Positions 15,344 to 27,390 are shown, numbered from the stretch's first letter. The stretch: DNA of 64,000 nt from Dryas octopetala (GCA_963921425.1 OY992837.1:3383896-3447895), one strand, 5' to 3'. The notes: generated by a model from the letters alone, not told the origin. Translations and numbers: made by a program.

Positions 15344-17455
15344 ATGCTGGTTAGGTATATCCTTTGTCAGAGTTACTGCACTAGTATTGCATTTTCCCCT
15401 AATTCTCAGATTGCTCGGTATGCCCGGCTCAGACAAATTGAGAAAGCCCGAAGGGTGTTTGATCAAATGCCTGATAAAAATCTTGTGTCTTGGAACTCAA
15501 TGGTTGCAGGGTACTTCCAAAATAATCAACCTGGAGAAGCCCGGAAACTGTTTGACAGAATGCAGAATCGGAACACGGTTTCTTGGAACGGTTTGATATC
15601 TGGGTATGTCAAGAATGGGATGGTTAGTGAGGCCAGGAAAGTGTTTGATTCGATGCCCGAAAGGAATGTTGTTTCGTGGACTGCAATGGTTAGAGGGTAT
15701 GTGCAAGCGGGTATTGTTTCGGAGGCTGAATTCCTTTTTTGGAAAATGCCTGAAAAGAATGTTGTTTCATGGACGGTGATGTTGGGTGGCCTAATTCAAG
15801 AGGGCCGGGTTGACGAGGCTCGTAGGCTTTATGATATGATGCCTGAGAAGGATGTGGTGGCAAGGACTAATATGATTGGTGGATATTCTCAAGTAGGTCG
15901 TTTGGCTGAAGCACGAGAGATTTTTGATGAGATGCCGCGTAAGAATGTTGTTTCTTGGACTACGATGATATCTGGGTATGTGCATAACCAACGGGTGGAT
16001 GTTGCTAGAAAACTTTTTGAAGTGATGCCAGAGAAAAATGAGGTGTCATGGACGGCAATGCTGTTGGGTTACACTCAGTGTGGACGGATCAAAGAGGCTT
16101 CAGAGCTTTTTGATGCAATGCCAGTTAAGTCAGTTATTGCTTGTAATGCGATGATACTTGGGTATGGCCAAAATGAGGAAGTAGCTAACGCAAGTCTTGT
16201 TTTTGATGAGATGAGAGAGAAGGATGATGGGACATGGAGTGCAATGATTAAAGTTTATGAACGAAAAGGTTTTGAGTTGGAAGCACTTGATTTGTTTGCT
16301 TTGATGCAAAGAGAAGGTGTTAGGCCAAATTTCCCTTCTTTGATAAGTGTTCTATCTGTTTGTGCCAGCTTGGCGAGTCTTGATCAGGGTAGACAGATTC
16401 ATGCCCAGTTAGTGAGAAGCCATTTTGATCTTGATGTATATGTTGCCTCAGTTTTGATCACAATGTATGTTAAATGTGGCAACCTTGTGAAGGCAAAACA
16501 GGTTTTTGACAGATTTGCTGCGAAGGATATTGTTATGTGGAACTCCATTATCACTGGTTATGCTCAACATGGTTTAGGAGAGGAAGCTTTACAAGTTTTT
16601 CAAGAGATGTGCTCTTTGGGCATAGCACCTGATGATGTCACCTTTATTGGAGTTCTTTCAGCGTGTAGCTATACCGGGAAGGTAGAAGAAGGTCTTAAGA
16701 TTTTTGAGACAATGAATTCAAAGTATCAGGTAGAGCCAAGAACTGAACATTATGCTTGCATGGTTGATCTGCTTGGTCGAGCAGGCCAGGTAAAGGAGGC
16801 AATGGATTTAATTAACAAAATGCCAGTGGAAGCAGATGCCATTGTTTGGGGTGCCTTATTAGGTGCATGCAGAACACACATGAAGTTGGACTTGGCGGAA
16901 GTTGCTGCAAAAAAACTTGTACAGCTTGAGCCTGACAATGCAGGACCTTACGTCTTGCTATCAAATATTTATGCGTCCAAGGGTAGATGGCACGATGTTG
17001 CAGAGCTGAGGAAAAGCATGAGAGCCAGAAGAGTTAGCAAGTCACCTGGCTGTAGCTGGGTTGAGGTGGAGAAAAAAGTACATATGTTTACTGGGGGAGA
17101 GAGCATGGGACACCCAGAGCATGCGTTGATCATGAGAGAGTTAGAGAGACTGGGTGTATTGTTAAGAGAAGCTGGGTACTGCCCTGACGGCAGCTTTGTA
17201 CACCATGATGTGGAAGAAGAAGAGAAGGTGCACAGCTTGGGTTATCACAGTGAGAAACTGGCCATAGCGTATGGGCTCCTGAAGGTACCACAAGGGATGC
17301 CCATTCGGGTGATGAAGAATCTTCGAGTTTGTGGGGATTGTCATTCTGCAATTAAATTAATAGCCAAAGTTACAGGGAGAGAGATCATCTTGAGGGATGC
17401 TAACAGATTTCATCATTTTAAGGATGGCTTGTGTTCTTGCAGAGACTTTTGGTGA
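15344..17455 (+). CDS. PLS-class pentatricopeptide repeat protein with DYW domain
   Basis: Organellar RNA-binding protein, expected to direct C-to-U editing of mitochondrial or plastid transcripts. One uninterrupted 703-residue frame; the first ATG is 15344 (the frame is open four codons further upstream but with TTG). A basic/hydrophobic N-terminus (MLVRYILCQSYC) is consistent with organelle import, more likely mitochondrial. From about residue 20, degenerate 31-36-residue PPR units repeat, each with VSWN or VSWT-like cores and (A)RKLFDxMP-type ends; an E region follows. The DYW deaminase part spans about 569-703 with the PG-box GCSWVEVE, zinc-site HSE (635-637) and CGDCHS (663-668). It ends CRDFW rather than CRDYW. 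Lack of introns fits the family. By neighbours and sequence it belongs with At1g09410/At1g56690 (recalled). The editing target is unknown. Confidence 0.95.
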   Translation: MLVRYILCQSYCTSIAFSPNSQIARYARLRQIEKARRVFDQMPDKNLVSWNSMVAGYFQNNQPGEARKLFDRMQNRNTVSWNGLISGYVKNGMVSEARKVFDSMPERNVVSWTAMVRGYVQAGIVSEAEFLFWKMPEKNVVSWTVMLGGLIQEGRVDEARRLYDMMPEKDVVARTNMIGGYSQVGRLAEAREIFDEMPRKNVVSWTTMISGYVHNQRVDVARKLFEVMPEKNEVSWTAMLLGYTQCGRIKEASELFDAMPVKSVIACNAMILGYGQNEEVANASLVFDEMREKDDGTWSAMIKVYERKGFELEALDLFALMQREGVRPNFPSLISVLSVCASLASLDQGRQIHAQLVRSHFDLDVYVASVLITMYVKCGNLVKAKQVFDRFAAKDIVMWNSIITGYAQHGLGEEALQVFQEMCSLGIAPDDVTFIGVLSACSYTGKVEEGLKIFETMNSKYQVEPRTEHYACMVDLLGRAGQVKEAMDLINKMPVEADAIVWGALLGACRTHMKLDLAEVAAKKLVQLEPDNAGPYVLLSNIYASKGRWHDVAELRKSMRARRVSKSPGCSWVEVEKKVHMFTGGESMGHPEHALIMRELERLGVLLREAGYCPDGSFVHHDVEEEEKVHSLGYHSEKLAIAYGLLKVPQGMPIRVMKNLRVCGDCHSAIKLIAKVTGREIILRDANRFHHFKDGLCSCRDFW

Positions 17456-19477
17456 TTGGAAAACCTTGTGCCGATTGATAGATCCTAGGACAGATTTGGC
17501 TAACAAAATTTGACAAAGCCAGTGATACTTCAAATGATGATACTATATATTGCACCATGAAAAAAAACTTGGTAAAATTGTGTTGGGAGTTGGAACATGG
17601 TTATCAAATCAACCAAAGAGTTTGAAGTTCTCACATGGTCTATCCTCATATAATGAAAGAAGTTTGGAGGCAAAACTATTTTGATGCTCCTTGTGGGCCA
17701 CATTTTTATAGCATTGTCCTCCAATTTGTACAATTGGTAACTTATATGCCCAGAAAGTCTAGAAATTGAGCTTCTAAACTTCAGAGTTTAAGACTTTCCA
17801 TGATCGGTCTGATTTTGAAACGGTTTTGAAGTACCTTTTAGAGTATGAACATGTGAGAAAGGTTCTGCATAATTGCATATAGAGGTGAGCTTCTGTTCAT
17901 CTGCTGCATTTGTCAACTGATTTCTGCAGTTACAACGCATACTAGAAAATTTTTAATGATTAGGTATGTTATTTTTCCCAACCTGAGTACATAACATTTT
18001 ATTGTGTTACTATTTCATTTGTTAAGCTGCTATAGTGTACCACATAGGCAGTTAATAATATGGTTCATGGCTGGAATAACATGACATGATACATAACTAA
18101 GTTGGGCCGAGCTGGTTGGAATATGAAGCTTTTGTTGCGTTGAAGTTCATTCTAGAAAAGGTCATCGATCTTTTAAATGAATTTATATTTCCTCCATTTC
18201 CTAACTTACTAAGACTTGTTTATTCAATTTGTTGTAATCAAACCTCTAGTTTCCTTTATATAGGCCCAGCTATCAACTACCAACTTAGTGAGTGTGTCTG
18301 TGCATACATACACTTTTATATGGATGGTTGAATTAGTCTAAGAGATGTCCCACTGATTTAATGGTTTGGCTGTTAGTATGAAGAAAATTAAACTAGTAAA
18401 ATATTTGAATGGTGATATGCTTAATTTTTGTGTAATCTTCTTTTGGATTTTTTTCTCCTCCAACTAGAAAATCTGTTATGATTACTTGCTACACTGGTTA
18501 TTGCCGACATAATATTGTGTTTAAGTGCATCTGGTACTACATCCTGGTGCCTACTAATTTATTATTCTAAACCACTTAGATGTTAAAGAAAACAAAACTC
18601 GTGTCAAAATTTATGTAAAGCAGTGAGAAATTGTTTTGTATTTGTGATGTTGTTTGTGTTACAATGATATTTACTTGTGTGGTCTTTTTCCCCCTTTTTT
18701 CTCTTTCGTTGTAGTCTTGTAGATAACAAATGCTTTTTATTTTGGCTCAAAATGAACCATTGATGTTTGGGAGACAACCGACAATTAAATGGTCCATACT
18801 CTCTTAACAGTTAACCTATGTTGTGATTCTGTGAAGGGCGACTTTAATTGAACATAAGATGCTATAGCCTATAGGATCCATTTTTTTTATTCCAATTTTT
18901 TCTTTTTTCTACTCTGTCTTACATGGACTCACAACATTATAGGTCCCATCTTATGTGAGTGCTTTAAAAAAGGAGTTGGGTACTAAATATTTTCCTTTCT
19001 CTACAGCGAGAATTCTATAAAATATCTATCATTTAAGTGGGGAGTATTGTAGTTTTATGATGGCTTTAAATGTGTGGTCCAGTGCTGCTGCTTGATGTGA
19101 ATCAGCTAAGTTACTTCATTTTCAAATTTTGCAGTAGATAAAAATTGGTGGTTTGCTGATATCATGCTATTACATCACTCATTAATCTCTTTGCTTCAAC
19201 ATTTTCATGTTAGTAACGGTGTTTACTCCTAATTTCCCCCAGAAGATATTTTCTAGTAAAATAATTGGATCCTCTCCCAAGTTGCTATATGTAATTTCAC
19301 ATTGGATTAGCATACAACAATTTACAAAGCTTAGTGCTGCTTAATTTCTTAATGCATTAAATTTTATAACACAGTCAACCTGGATCATGGAGGAAACTGC
19401 ACTATTAGACCATTTGACCTGCCTCCAAGTTTCAGGTTTCAACATATATGCAATATCCACTTGTACTCGCACAGTTC
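17456..19477. other. Intergenic region between convergent PPR and NIMIN genes
   Basis: About 2 kb of AT-rich DNA containing the 3' UTRs of the two convergent genes. A weak inverted pair sharing ACATAAGATG lies at about 18853-18956 and could be a decayed foldback element, but the arms match for only ~10 bases. No open frame with family resemblance, no RNA gene. Confidence 0.4.
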
Positions 19478-19822
19478 CTACAAAGAAAGCTTCAGGTCTA
19501 AACCATTATCTCCATCTTCTTTCTTATCTTCTTCTTCTTCTTCTTGTGTTTTGGAGGGACCTGCAGCTCCATGACCAGCACTCTTATCATCCTCAAGGAA
19601 GTCTTCTGGTTGGAATGCCGGGTTCCAAGCTCGGGTAGCTTTCTCTGCTTCTTCTTCCATCTTCTTCTGATCTTTTATCCCCTTTGACCCAATATTTGAG
19701 CTGCCCCTAAGAAGATCACGCACCACCTTTGTACTTCTAATCAAAGCAAAGAATTTCTCTATCTTTTTCTCTTCATCCTCTTCTTCATCTTCCATCTTCC
19801 TTTTCTTTCTATCTCCTTCCAT
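19478..19822 (-). CDS. NIMIN-type NPR1-interacting protein (NIMIN-3-like)
   Basis: Single-exon, 114-residue acidic protein. NIMIN proteins bind the salicylic-acid co-activator NPR1 and dampen PR gene expression in the nucleus. Visible: a basic start (DRKKRK, possible nuclear signal), a Glu/Asp-rich stretch, an amphipathic segment IEKFFALIRSTKVVRDLL (21-38), the EDF motif inside PAFQPEDF (EDF at 73-75), an acidic tail, and a C-terminal EAR repression motif LDLKLSL (108-114) that would recruit TOPLESS-type co-repressors. This order, and the PAF/PSFQPEDF block in particular, matches what I recall of Arabidopsis NIMIN-3 (At1g09415), and the gene lies between PPR and G6PD4 relatives exactly as there. 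Start is the first ATG of the frame. The leader contains a long GA tract; TGACGT motifs lie upstream. Confidence 0.88.
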   Translation of the reverse strand: MEGDRKKRKMEDEEEDEEKKIEKFFALIRSTKVVRDLLRGSSNIGSKGIKDQKKMEEEAEKATRAWNPAFQPEDFLEDDKSAGHGAAGPSKTQEEEEEDKKEDGDNGLDLKLSL

Positions 19823-19856
19823 CTTTTGTTATCTTCTTATGTTTGTGTCTGTGTGG

Positions 19857-19858
<2 letters not shown>

Positions 19859-19909
<51 letters not shown>
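19859..19909. repeat. (GA)~25 microsatellite in NIMIN leader/promoter
   Basis: An uninterrupted GA run of about 50 bases begins ~37 bases upstream of the NIMIN start codon. On the transcribed strand it reads CT/TC, a common feature of plant 5' leaders. Likely length-variable between individuals. Confidence 0.95.
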
Positions 19910-19911
<2 letters not shown>

Positions 19912-21751
19912 TGTGTAATTGTTTGTTTAAGACTAGATATGAATATGGTCTTTTTCTATAGTGTAGTGCCTATTACTTAATGTGTGTTGAGTGAGAGAGA
20001 GAGAAGCAATCCACTTCAGTTTGTTTTCTGCACTGTTTATTTATTGACGTTTGTGTGTATCAGAGAGAGAAAAAGAGAGAATTGATAATGAATTCATGAA
20101 CTGATTAAAACCGTGTTACTTGACTCTTAATAGAGAGTCTTGCCGTGTAAATTTTATCAAGAAAGTCACTGATTGACATTCACATTGACAAGAGTCACAA
20201 GAATGCCCATTTGAAACTCTACATATTTGACTTGAACAGATTCAAATCTCATAAGCAAGCAGTGGGTATGAAGGTCAATTAACGTTATTGGGTGGGTAAC
20301 CAGATCAGATAATTGTTTACGTCACTCCCATAACGTAATGGTTCCACCAACTATATATGTCTACGTGTGACCAAAGCATTATGACATGTGATAATATGGA
20401 ATCTTCATCTTCCTGGCAGCTTTGATTCCTTGATATTTTGGGTCATAATCTACATTTTCTTTTTGTTTGTTTGGTTTTTTCTTTTTTCTTTTGGGTAAGA
20501 GCCTAAGAGGTCATAGTGTGTCAGTATGCAACATGTGTTTGTTCTTTATTCAATTTTCACTATCAACTTGCTTTTTTTTTAGGTCACCTTTACTAATATG
20601 GATCGAGAGAAAAAAAGAATTGGAGTGAGAAAGAATCGATGAGAGAAAGAATTGGAGTGATGATAAATCATTTTTATTAAGTTCTTTATTAACCATCTAG
20701 AATGAGAATGAAAATAAAATTTATTTTACTTATGTGTTTACTAATAATCATGAATTAGAATAAGAGCAAGTTAATTATTAAAAAGTTTGAGTGGTATTTA
20801 AAAAAAATTTATTTTCTTAATGGGTATTTTTGAAGTATTGAAAAAATTAAGGGTACTTATAGGCTTATAGCATGAATTAATGACTTCGGATGAAATGAGA
20901 GTCAATAGTCAATACCATGTTCCTAGCAAAAAATGAAATTAGAAAAGTGATTCTTGATTTTAAAGTGAGTTCCACTTATTTTTTGATTCCCATGTGGAGA
21001 GTGTCCATTTGTTCTTCCTCAGCTTGGATACCTATTTATTATCCACCAATAATTACTTTTTTTTTTTTTTTGGGGTAACATTCGGGGATCAAGCCCAACC
21101 ACAAAACAAACTACACTACACGACACTCCTCAATCTACCAACCCCAATAATAAAACATATATGATTTCCTTAAGCATTTCGGTTCATCCTACTCAGAAGT
21201 GTATATGAAATTAACTTGGCCAAATTGAAGGTGAAATTTGCAAGCTTATAATTATAGAAACAGTCCACCAACCAACAAAACTACTTTGCGAGAACCATTA
21301 AGTTACATGATTTTAGGAATATGTGGCCTGCGTCAAATTCGTCCAAATCCAAAGTCATAAAACTATGGTAGGACCCAAATTGAAATTGAATAGATCACAA
21401 CTCACAAGGCACCCCAATTCACATGACCCTGATTGCTCCATTATTAAATCAGACTGTTGGTCAGTCTCAGGATTTCATGGCAATCTGAAGCAGCCCAGAA
21501 GATCTGCATTATACCAGTGTGATATTGGGAACAAAGGAAATTTACACTGGTGAGTACATGGGTTACAGATTCAATCTAATGGCTTCTAGGATCAAGGGAA
21601 GGAACACAACAACATGAAAAATGAAAATGATGATGAATCCTATATTACATGACAGGTAAAGAAAGAGCCAACAAAGTGGTGAAATACCTAACACATTTAC
21701 TACAAGTCACTAATTTGGTTGTTCAAGAAAATAACTTAACAGAATGCTTGG
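19910..21751. other. NIMIN upstream region and G6PD 3' flank
   Basis: About 1.8 kb containing the NIMIN promoter on the left and the 3' UTR of the G6PD gene on the right. AT-rich with poly-T runs near 20,570 and 21,060. Apart from the candidate TGACG motifs no gene or element is recognised. Confidence 0.45.
20045..20324 (-). promoter_or_regulatory. Candidate TGA-factor (as-1 type) sites upstream of NIMIN
   Basis: TGACGT occurs at 20045-20050 and its reverse complement, within TTACGTCA, at 20317-20324, some 220 and 500 bases upstream of the NIMIN start codon. TGACG motifs bind TGA bZIP factors, which recruit NPR1; NIMIN genes are known salicylate-responsive genes. A TTGACT (W-box-like) sequence is also present near 20120. 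The motifs are short and could occur by chance; the link to regulation is inference. Confidence 0.4.
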
Positions 21752-24700
21752 CTAGTCCTCTGCCCACCGAACCCCATGCTTTGCCCACAGATAATATGCT
21801 CCAACTGGACCTCTACCCCCCAACTCGTACAGCTCTGGTGCGATATTTTTCTTGTCGATCTCATGCAGTACTGGAGTTAGAATGTTCCATGCAGCTGCAA
21901 GCTCATCGCTTCTTAAAAAGAGATGGTTGTCTCCATCAATGACATCCAGAAGAAGATGCTCATATGAATCAGGAACCTCTACATTGTACCTGCCATATTA
22001 AGACCAAAAAACACCTTTAGGTCATACTACGACAAGTACATTGACATCACTGTATAGATAGCAATTGTATTGGAGTAAACCTTGCAATACTAGAGTACTT
22101 ACTTATCCTTATATAGCAAGTTCAGTTCTGGAGAATCCAACTGCAACCCCAATCCTGGAATCTTATTGTTAACCCTGAGTAGGATGGCTTCATCCGGAGT
22201 ATCACACAGAATCAGCTCATTAGTAGCGTGATTGATATTATGTCCCATACGCTCACGATAAAGGTTTCCCGGGACATGATCAAACTGTATGCGTATCTCC
22301 ACCCTGCAGTGTACTTGGGTAAGTAGACTCTAAGTTGTTAAGCTAGAACAAGTTTAGACCAATTTTTTCCCAGCACTAATCATTTTAATGTAAAAGATGC
22401 ATGTACACTAAGATGATCAGTGATGTAAAAGATGCAGTCTTGTCCAACAGATCTAACCTGTGTTGGATGAGTCCCATGCCAGCTTTGATCAAGAAAGGCA
22501 CACCATCCCACCGTGCATTGTCAATGTACAATGCAGCAGAAAAGTATGTGGGGGTCAGGCTGTTCATATATACATCAACCTTATCTCCGGTACTTGCTTT
22601 ATACTGGCCAAGAATAACATCACTAGGCTCCAATTTCCGAACTGATCTCAGAAGCTTGGCCTAAAAAGAAGCTTTTCATCAGAACAACTGTACAGATAAC
22701 AAAGAGAAAAGTATAACATGCAAGCATACCTTTTCATTTCGTATATCTTCCCCATCTAGACTTATTGGTGGTTCCATGGCAAGCAATGCTATGGTTTGAA
22801 GTATATGACTGTGTACTATGTCGCGAATGATCCCATAACCATCAAAGTACCTGCATGAAAGGACAAGAACATAAATTATCATGGCGATTCTTTTAGTTTT
22901 TACAATATTTACTCGAAAAACAATGATAATTAAGCCACCAGTCTTACTTTCCAGCTTGGACACCCAAGTCTTCTGATAAAATGACCTGGAACATAATTTA
23001 ATGTTTCACATAAAAATACATATAAAGGATACATAAGATTCATTAAATGACAAAGATATATTAGAATACGTTACCTGTACATTGCGTATATATGTACGAC
23101 TCCACAGTGGCTCAAAAACTAGATTAGCAAACCTTAAAACCGTGAGATTTTCTATAAGGTTCCTTCCTAAAAGATGATCAATCCTGAAATAATAGACTGT
23201 GTATGTTATACGAGAATGGACAACTTAAATCTTCTGTTTGATATGTATTGAAAGTATAAACAGAATGCCAGAGACCTGTAAATTTGTTTCTCCTCAAACT
23301 TAGAAAGAAGAGACTGAGTCAACCGATGAGATGATAATGCATCAAAGCCAAAAGGTTTCTCAATAATTACACGATTCCAGCCCTTCAGGGTTTGGGCATT
23401 ATCCGCAACAGAACTTGCAACGTTTATGAGTGCTTCTTGTGGCACAGAGAGGTAAAATATCCTGTTAGCTTCAGATTTTCCCTGAAGTAGGTTAGCTGTT
23501 ACAGAGTCAATTATCAAAAGCATCCAGCTAGTTACGTTGGAAAGTCAAATAAGACTATAAGAACCACTTAAAACAAGAAATATATTCTAAATATCTGTGC
23601 ATTAATTTTACCTCAAACTGCTTCATCAGCACATGGAGTTTTGACATCCCTTCTCTGTTGTCATAGCCTCCGTTAATGTAGTGTGTTCTACTAAGGAAAA
23701 CATCCATTTTGTCTCCACAGTTTTCTCTGAGAAGTATTTGTATGTCCAATGGTCAACTTAAAATTCAGACATCTTTACTACATGAAAAACTTAAGGCCCT
23801 TTGAAAACAGATGCAATTAAATATGAAAAAAATATGAAACTAGAAGACATGACATGGAATTTGGGGGACAGAAGAAGCATACTGATGCTCGACACGGCAA
23901 GTCAAAGTTGAAGCAATCATGGATCTCAGATCTTCATCTGTAATATTATTTCTCGAATAACCAAAGATACTTACATCCTGCAGTCAAAAATTAAAACAAT
24001 GAGAAAGAAACACCTTTTTACATAAATGAAATGTAGAACAACTTTATATAACTTGATTCATGGCCAAACAGGATCATCATTGTATTTTCTTATGTTATCC
24101 AGTTTTTCTTTTAGCTAAGACCATGTTAAAAACCCAGCTGGACAAAGATATAAGTCATCCTACCTCAGGAAGAAAGCCACTGTAATACAGAGCAAAAAGT
24201 GCTGGAAAAATCTTTCCCCTTGCCAGCTCACCAGTTGCTCCTATGACTGCAATGCAGAGTGAGGGTCCTGCACCACACTCAATGGGAAACTTGGAGGAAT
24301 GTGTTTGTGGCATAGAAGGAGATTCCACATAAGTAGTCGACACTTCTACAGAAACATGTGGTTGGAAACTTGATAAAGAGCTTTGTTCATGTTGTGAAGT
24401 TATTTTTGTGGTTTCATCATTTGAATATGCAGTTACACCATCTAGAATCTATAAAGATTTTTTACCATGAAAAGAAGAGCAGTAATTGAAAAACACCAAG
24501 TCTTTTATGAACAGAATTGATAATGGAAAGTTATTACTAACCATCGTCCAATTTTATAGTTAATGTACCATATACCTTGTTGTGATAAAGTCGAATCAGA
24601 ATAGTCTGTTAAATGATCTTTGACTTGATTTTTAATACTCTTATACTCATTTATAGGTCCAAGTTTTCTCTTATGCTGTTGACGGTGTAGGTTCTCAAGT

Positions 24701-26153
24701 ATCCATTGTTTTAAGCCACAAAATCTTCGGCAGAAATGGACAGGTCCTCCATGAAGCACAACTCGCCCACCTGACCGAGTTTGGAAGTAGTTTGCTGGAG
24801 CCTGCATACAAACAGGAAAAAGAAAGAATTTTTCCTTAATTTCATATATTATGGAAAACGTGGAGTATAGTACAGATGACAACCGGCCAGTACGGAGCTG
24901 GAAAAGTTAGAAATTATGCCCCATCCCTGCCCCATTCCCACTTCTGGGATGGGCAGTGATACCGGTCCCCACCCTACACTATCAATGCTACCACCACCAT
25001 TCTTCAATATCTAAAAACACCACCAAACAATACTTCCAACCAAGTTTAAAATAGAAAAGAAGATGAAGAAACAAAAAAAGAAAATGGAATAAAGAGGGGG
25101 TGAACCTATAAAGTTACTTATATAATATGCATATGAGGCAGGGATGAACTTATCCCTGTCCATGCCCATCTCCACTCTGGGATTTTCAGGGATTCCTGGG
25201 CTCCTAGCTTATTGCAAAGAGGGCAGACCGAATCCCCACCAATCAGGCCTAAATTGCCATCCATAGAGTATACAGGGGAAAAATATATGCCGAAATAGTA
25301 AATTCTACTGAATGAAGCTATTAAATCACCAAATTATACACACTTTGATCTCCCCCAAATCTCTCTTTTCAGTTTCTCATTCCCTCTAGAAATCTAATGA
25401 GACCAAAAATGAATTTCATTATATATTTAAAAAGAAAAGGAGAAAAAAAGAGGAAGATGGTAAAAATGTCATAACCTTAAAACCTAGAGTTCAAACCATA
25501 ATGACATTCCTACATCTTCCTCAAAGACCTGCCGATATATTTTGGTCCCAAATTCAGTGCTTGGAATTTAGAAGTTTAATATATCAACAAACAAGATCAC
25601 ACTCATGGTGCGTAAACTGAAAATTTCATCACCCATTTACAAAAGTCCTTCTTTTTCCTATCTGAGTACTGCATCATATTAGAATATTAAAAAACAATGC
25701 TTAGAAATTGTCTCTCATTACCTTCTGCTTGGTTTCCCAGAAAACACAAGAAAAAGCAAAGAAAACAAATTTGACCATTTCCATTTTTCATTTCACTTTT
25801 TCCTTTCTGCGTATTTAGATTTAAACTCTGAACTCAACTTCAACACCAATTGCTGAAATTTACTAGACCCATCTCCCTTTTCGGTCTAAAAAGTCCAAAA
25901 CTTTCACTGCCTCCCTCCAATTTTCACAGAAACCACAACACACCATTTCACGAAACATAACCTTAACACCATACACACAAACAGAGATAAAGTACAAATG
26001 CAGACATACATACATACAAATTCTAGAAACTATTGATGATCGAGAACGCACCCCAAAAGAGAACTGGAAAGCACTGGAACAGAGATGGACTGGCCTTGAA
26101 ACTGAGGACTCCCAATAAGGTGCAGAGACAGCTGAAAGTGACATCATCGTCAT
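21752..26153 (-). CDS. G6PD4: Plastid-type glucose-6-phosphate dehydrogenase, divergent G6PD4 class
   Basis: Homologue of the NADP-dependent first enzyme of the oxidative pentose phosphate pathway. Twelve coding exons (minus): 26052-26153, 24576-24801, 24164-24441, 23883-23977, 23612-23726, 23276-23481, 23075-23183, 22948-22985, 22730-22850, 22458-22660, 22103-22303, 21752-21989; 643 residues, close to the 625 I recall for Arabidopsis G6PD4. A ~160-residue N-terminal extension is transit-peptide-like and low in conservation. Nucleotide-binding loop GATGEL (177-182, usual GASGDL), substrate motif EKPFG (313-317), RIDHLLGRN (341-349) where the usual RIDHYLGKE has lost its lysine (Arg348), and [10 protein letters not shown] with the catalytic His405 kept. 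The lysine change argues for weak or no catalysis; recalled work suggests the Arabidopsis protein is inactive and helps retarget G6PD1. The exon 1 donor (GGG/GTGCGT) is the least certain boundary. Intron 1 carries a hAT-like insertion. It is divergent to the C15 peptidase gene. Confidence 0.9.
24863..25273. mobile_element. Non-autonomous hAT-like element in G6PD4 intron 1
   Basis: Element 24871-25265 (395 bp) flanked by 8-bp near-identical target duplications GAGTATAG (24863-24870) and GAGTATAC (25266-25273). Its left end TACAGATGACAACC and the reverse complement of its right end, TATGGATGGCAATT, agree at most positions and match the GGATGGCAA type of hAT termini. Inside are GC-richer blocks around CCCATCCCTGCCCC and the CTGGGATTTTCAGGG region but no coding capacity. 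An 8-bp duplication is the hAT signature. It has decayed and lies fully within an intron. Confidence 0.72.
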
Positions 26154-27387
26154 CCTTCAACCTGTTTAGCAGCTCAGGTTTAAGGTGGTCCCTTTTAAGG
26201 TTCTGAGAGCGTGTGCTCTCAGTAGAAAAATATGGAGGACGGTTGTAACCAAAGATGAAGGTTTTGGGTGCAGCAGATAAACTGTCACTCTGTCATTGAC
26301 TGGGAGTGGGGTTAAGGTTGTTGATCCTACGGCTGCGCATTAGATGATTAAGTGCATAAGGGAATTGACGGCTGTGATATGATCGTATCTTTAGACTCTT
26401 AGATTTGGTCTGTACTACATCATCATTATGTCTATTTGTCTTAGTACGTCACATAGTTTGTCGTTTGTTTACAATCAGGGTCTTTGTCTTTATCAAAAAA
26501 CATAAAAAAGAAATAATATAAAATCAGGGCTTTGTGATGGGCCTGGAAGGAAACCCCACCCAATTGTTTGGGTTGGGTGTAGTTTTTTTTAGATCTCTAT
26601 AGCCCATTTACACCCAACTCTGTCACAGTCTCTCTCGAATGCTATTTAATTATTTATTGTGTAATTCAATGTTATTGTATGAACTCTTAAGGGACCAACT
26701 GACCAGGAGTATAGGCTGGAAGGTGTCAATCAAATAACCACCAACCCCATTAATTTTAATTATCCAATTATTGAAACTTTGGATGCACACTAATTATTGG
26801 ATAAAATGGTGTTTATAAGTCTATTTTACAGTTATTCTGTATGTAAAAATTACGTGATTAATTATTATAAAAAGACTTTAGCTTGGAGATTTCTCTTAAA
26901 CAAAAAATAAGATCCCTCTGTAAGTTTTCTAGTGGTTTTGATAACTACAAAATACAAATCTTATAAAGATTTTTCCAAAAAAGGAAAAACCTTTAAATTA
27001 TGATGTAAAACAGTAAAACTAGTTATGGTAAAATCTGTGACAAACCCACATGTGATCCTATGAAAAGAAAACAAAATAGAACTCGAAGTAGTACCATTGG
27101 GTTAAGTTTTTCTTCTTGGTAGGACCGAAACACAGTAAACAATAAACGACAAATCATTGGATAAACAGAGAGAGAACCAGGGAAAAGAAAAAGAAAGTGT
27201 CTTCTACAGTCTACAGTTTGCCAACTCCAATAAAGAATGTATGCAATTTGTGGTGCATGCTAATCCAAAGTCCGTCATTAGACTCATTACTAAATATTAT
27301 ACAACAATTAAATATTGTTAATAATTATATAAGTCCATAAACATGTACATCTACGCTGTTTTTGTTGTTTGATAGTGACCCTCCCAC
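26154..27387. other. G6PD4 upstream region, left flank of Harbinger element
   Basis: About 1.2 kb immediately upstream of the G6PD4 start codon. It was one block with 31754-32913 before the transposon inserted, and so formed the shared upstream region of the divergent G6PD4 and C15 genes. No gene or known motif stands out; AT-rich. Confidence 0.5.
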
Positions 27388-27390
27388 TAA

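Noticed and set aside
18853-18956. Possible foldback element
   Set aside because: Only ~10 bases of each arm pair and no duplication is seen.
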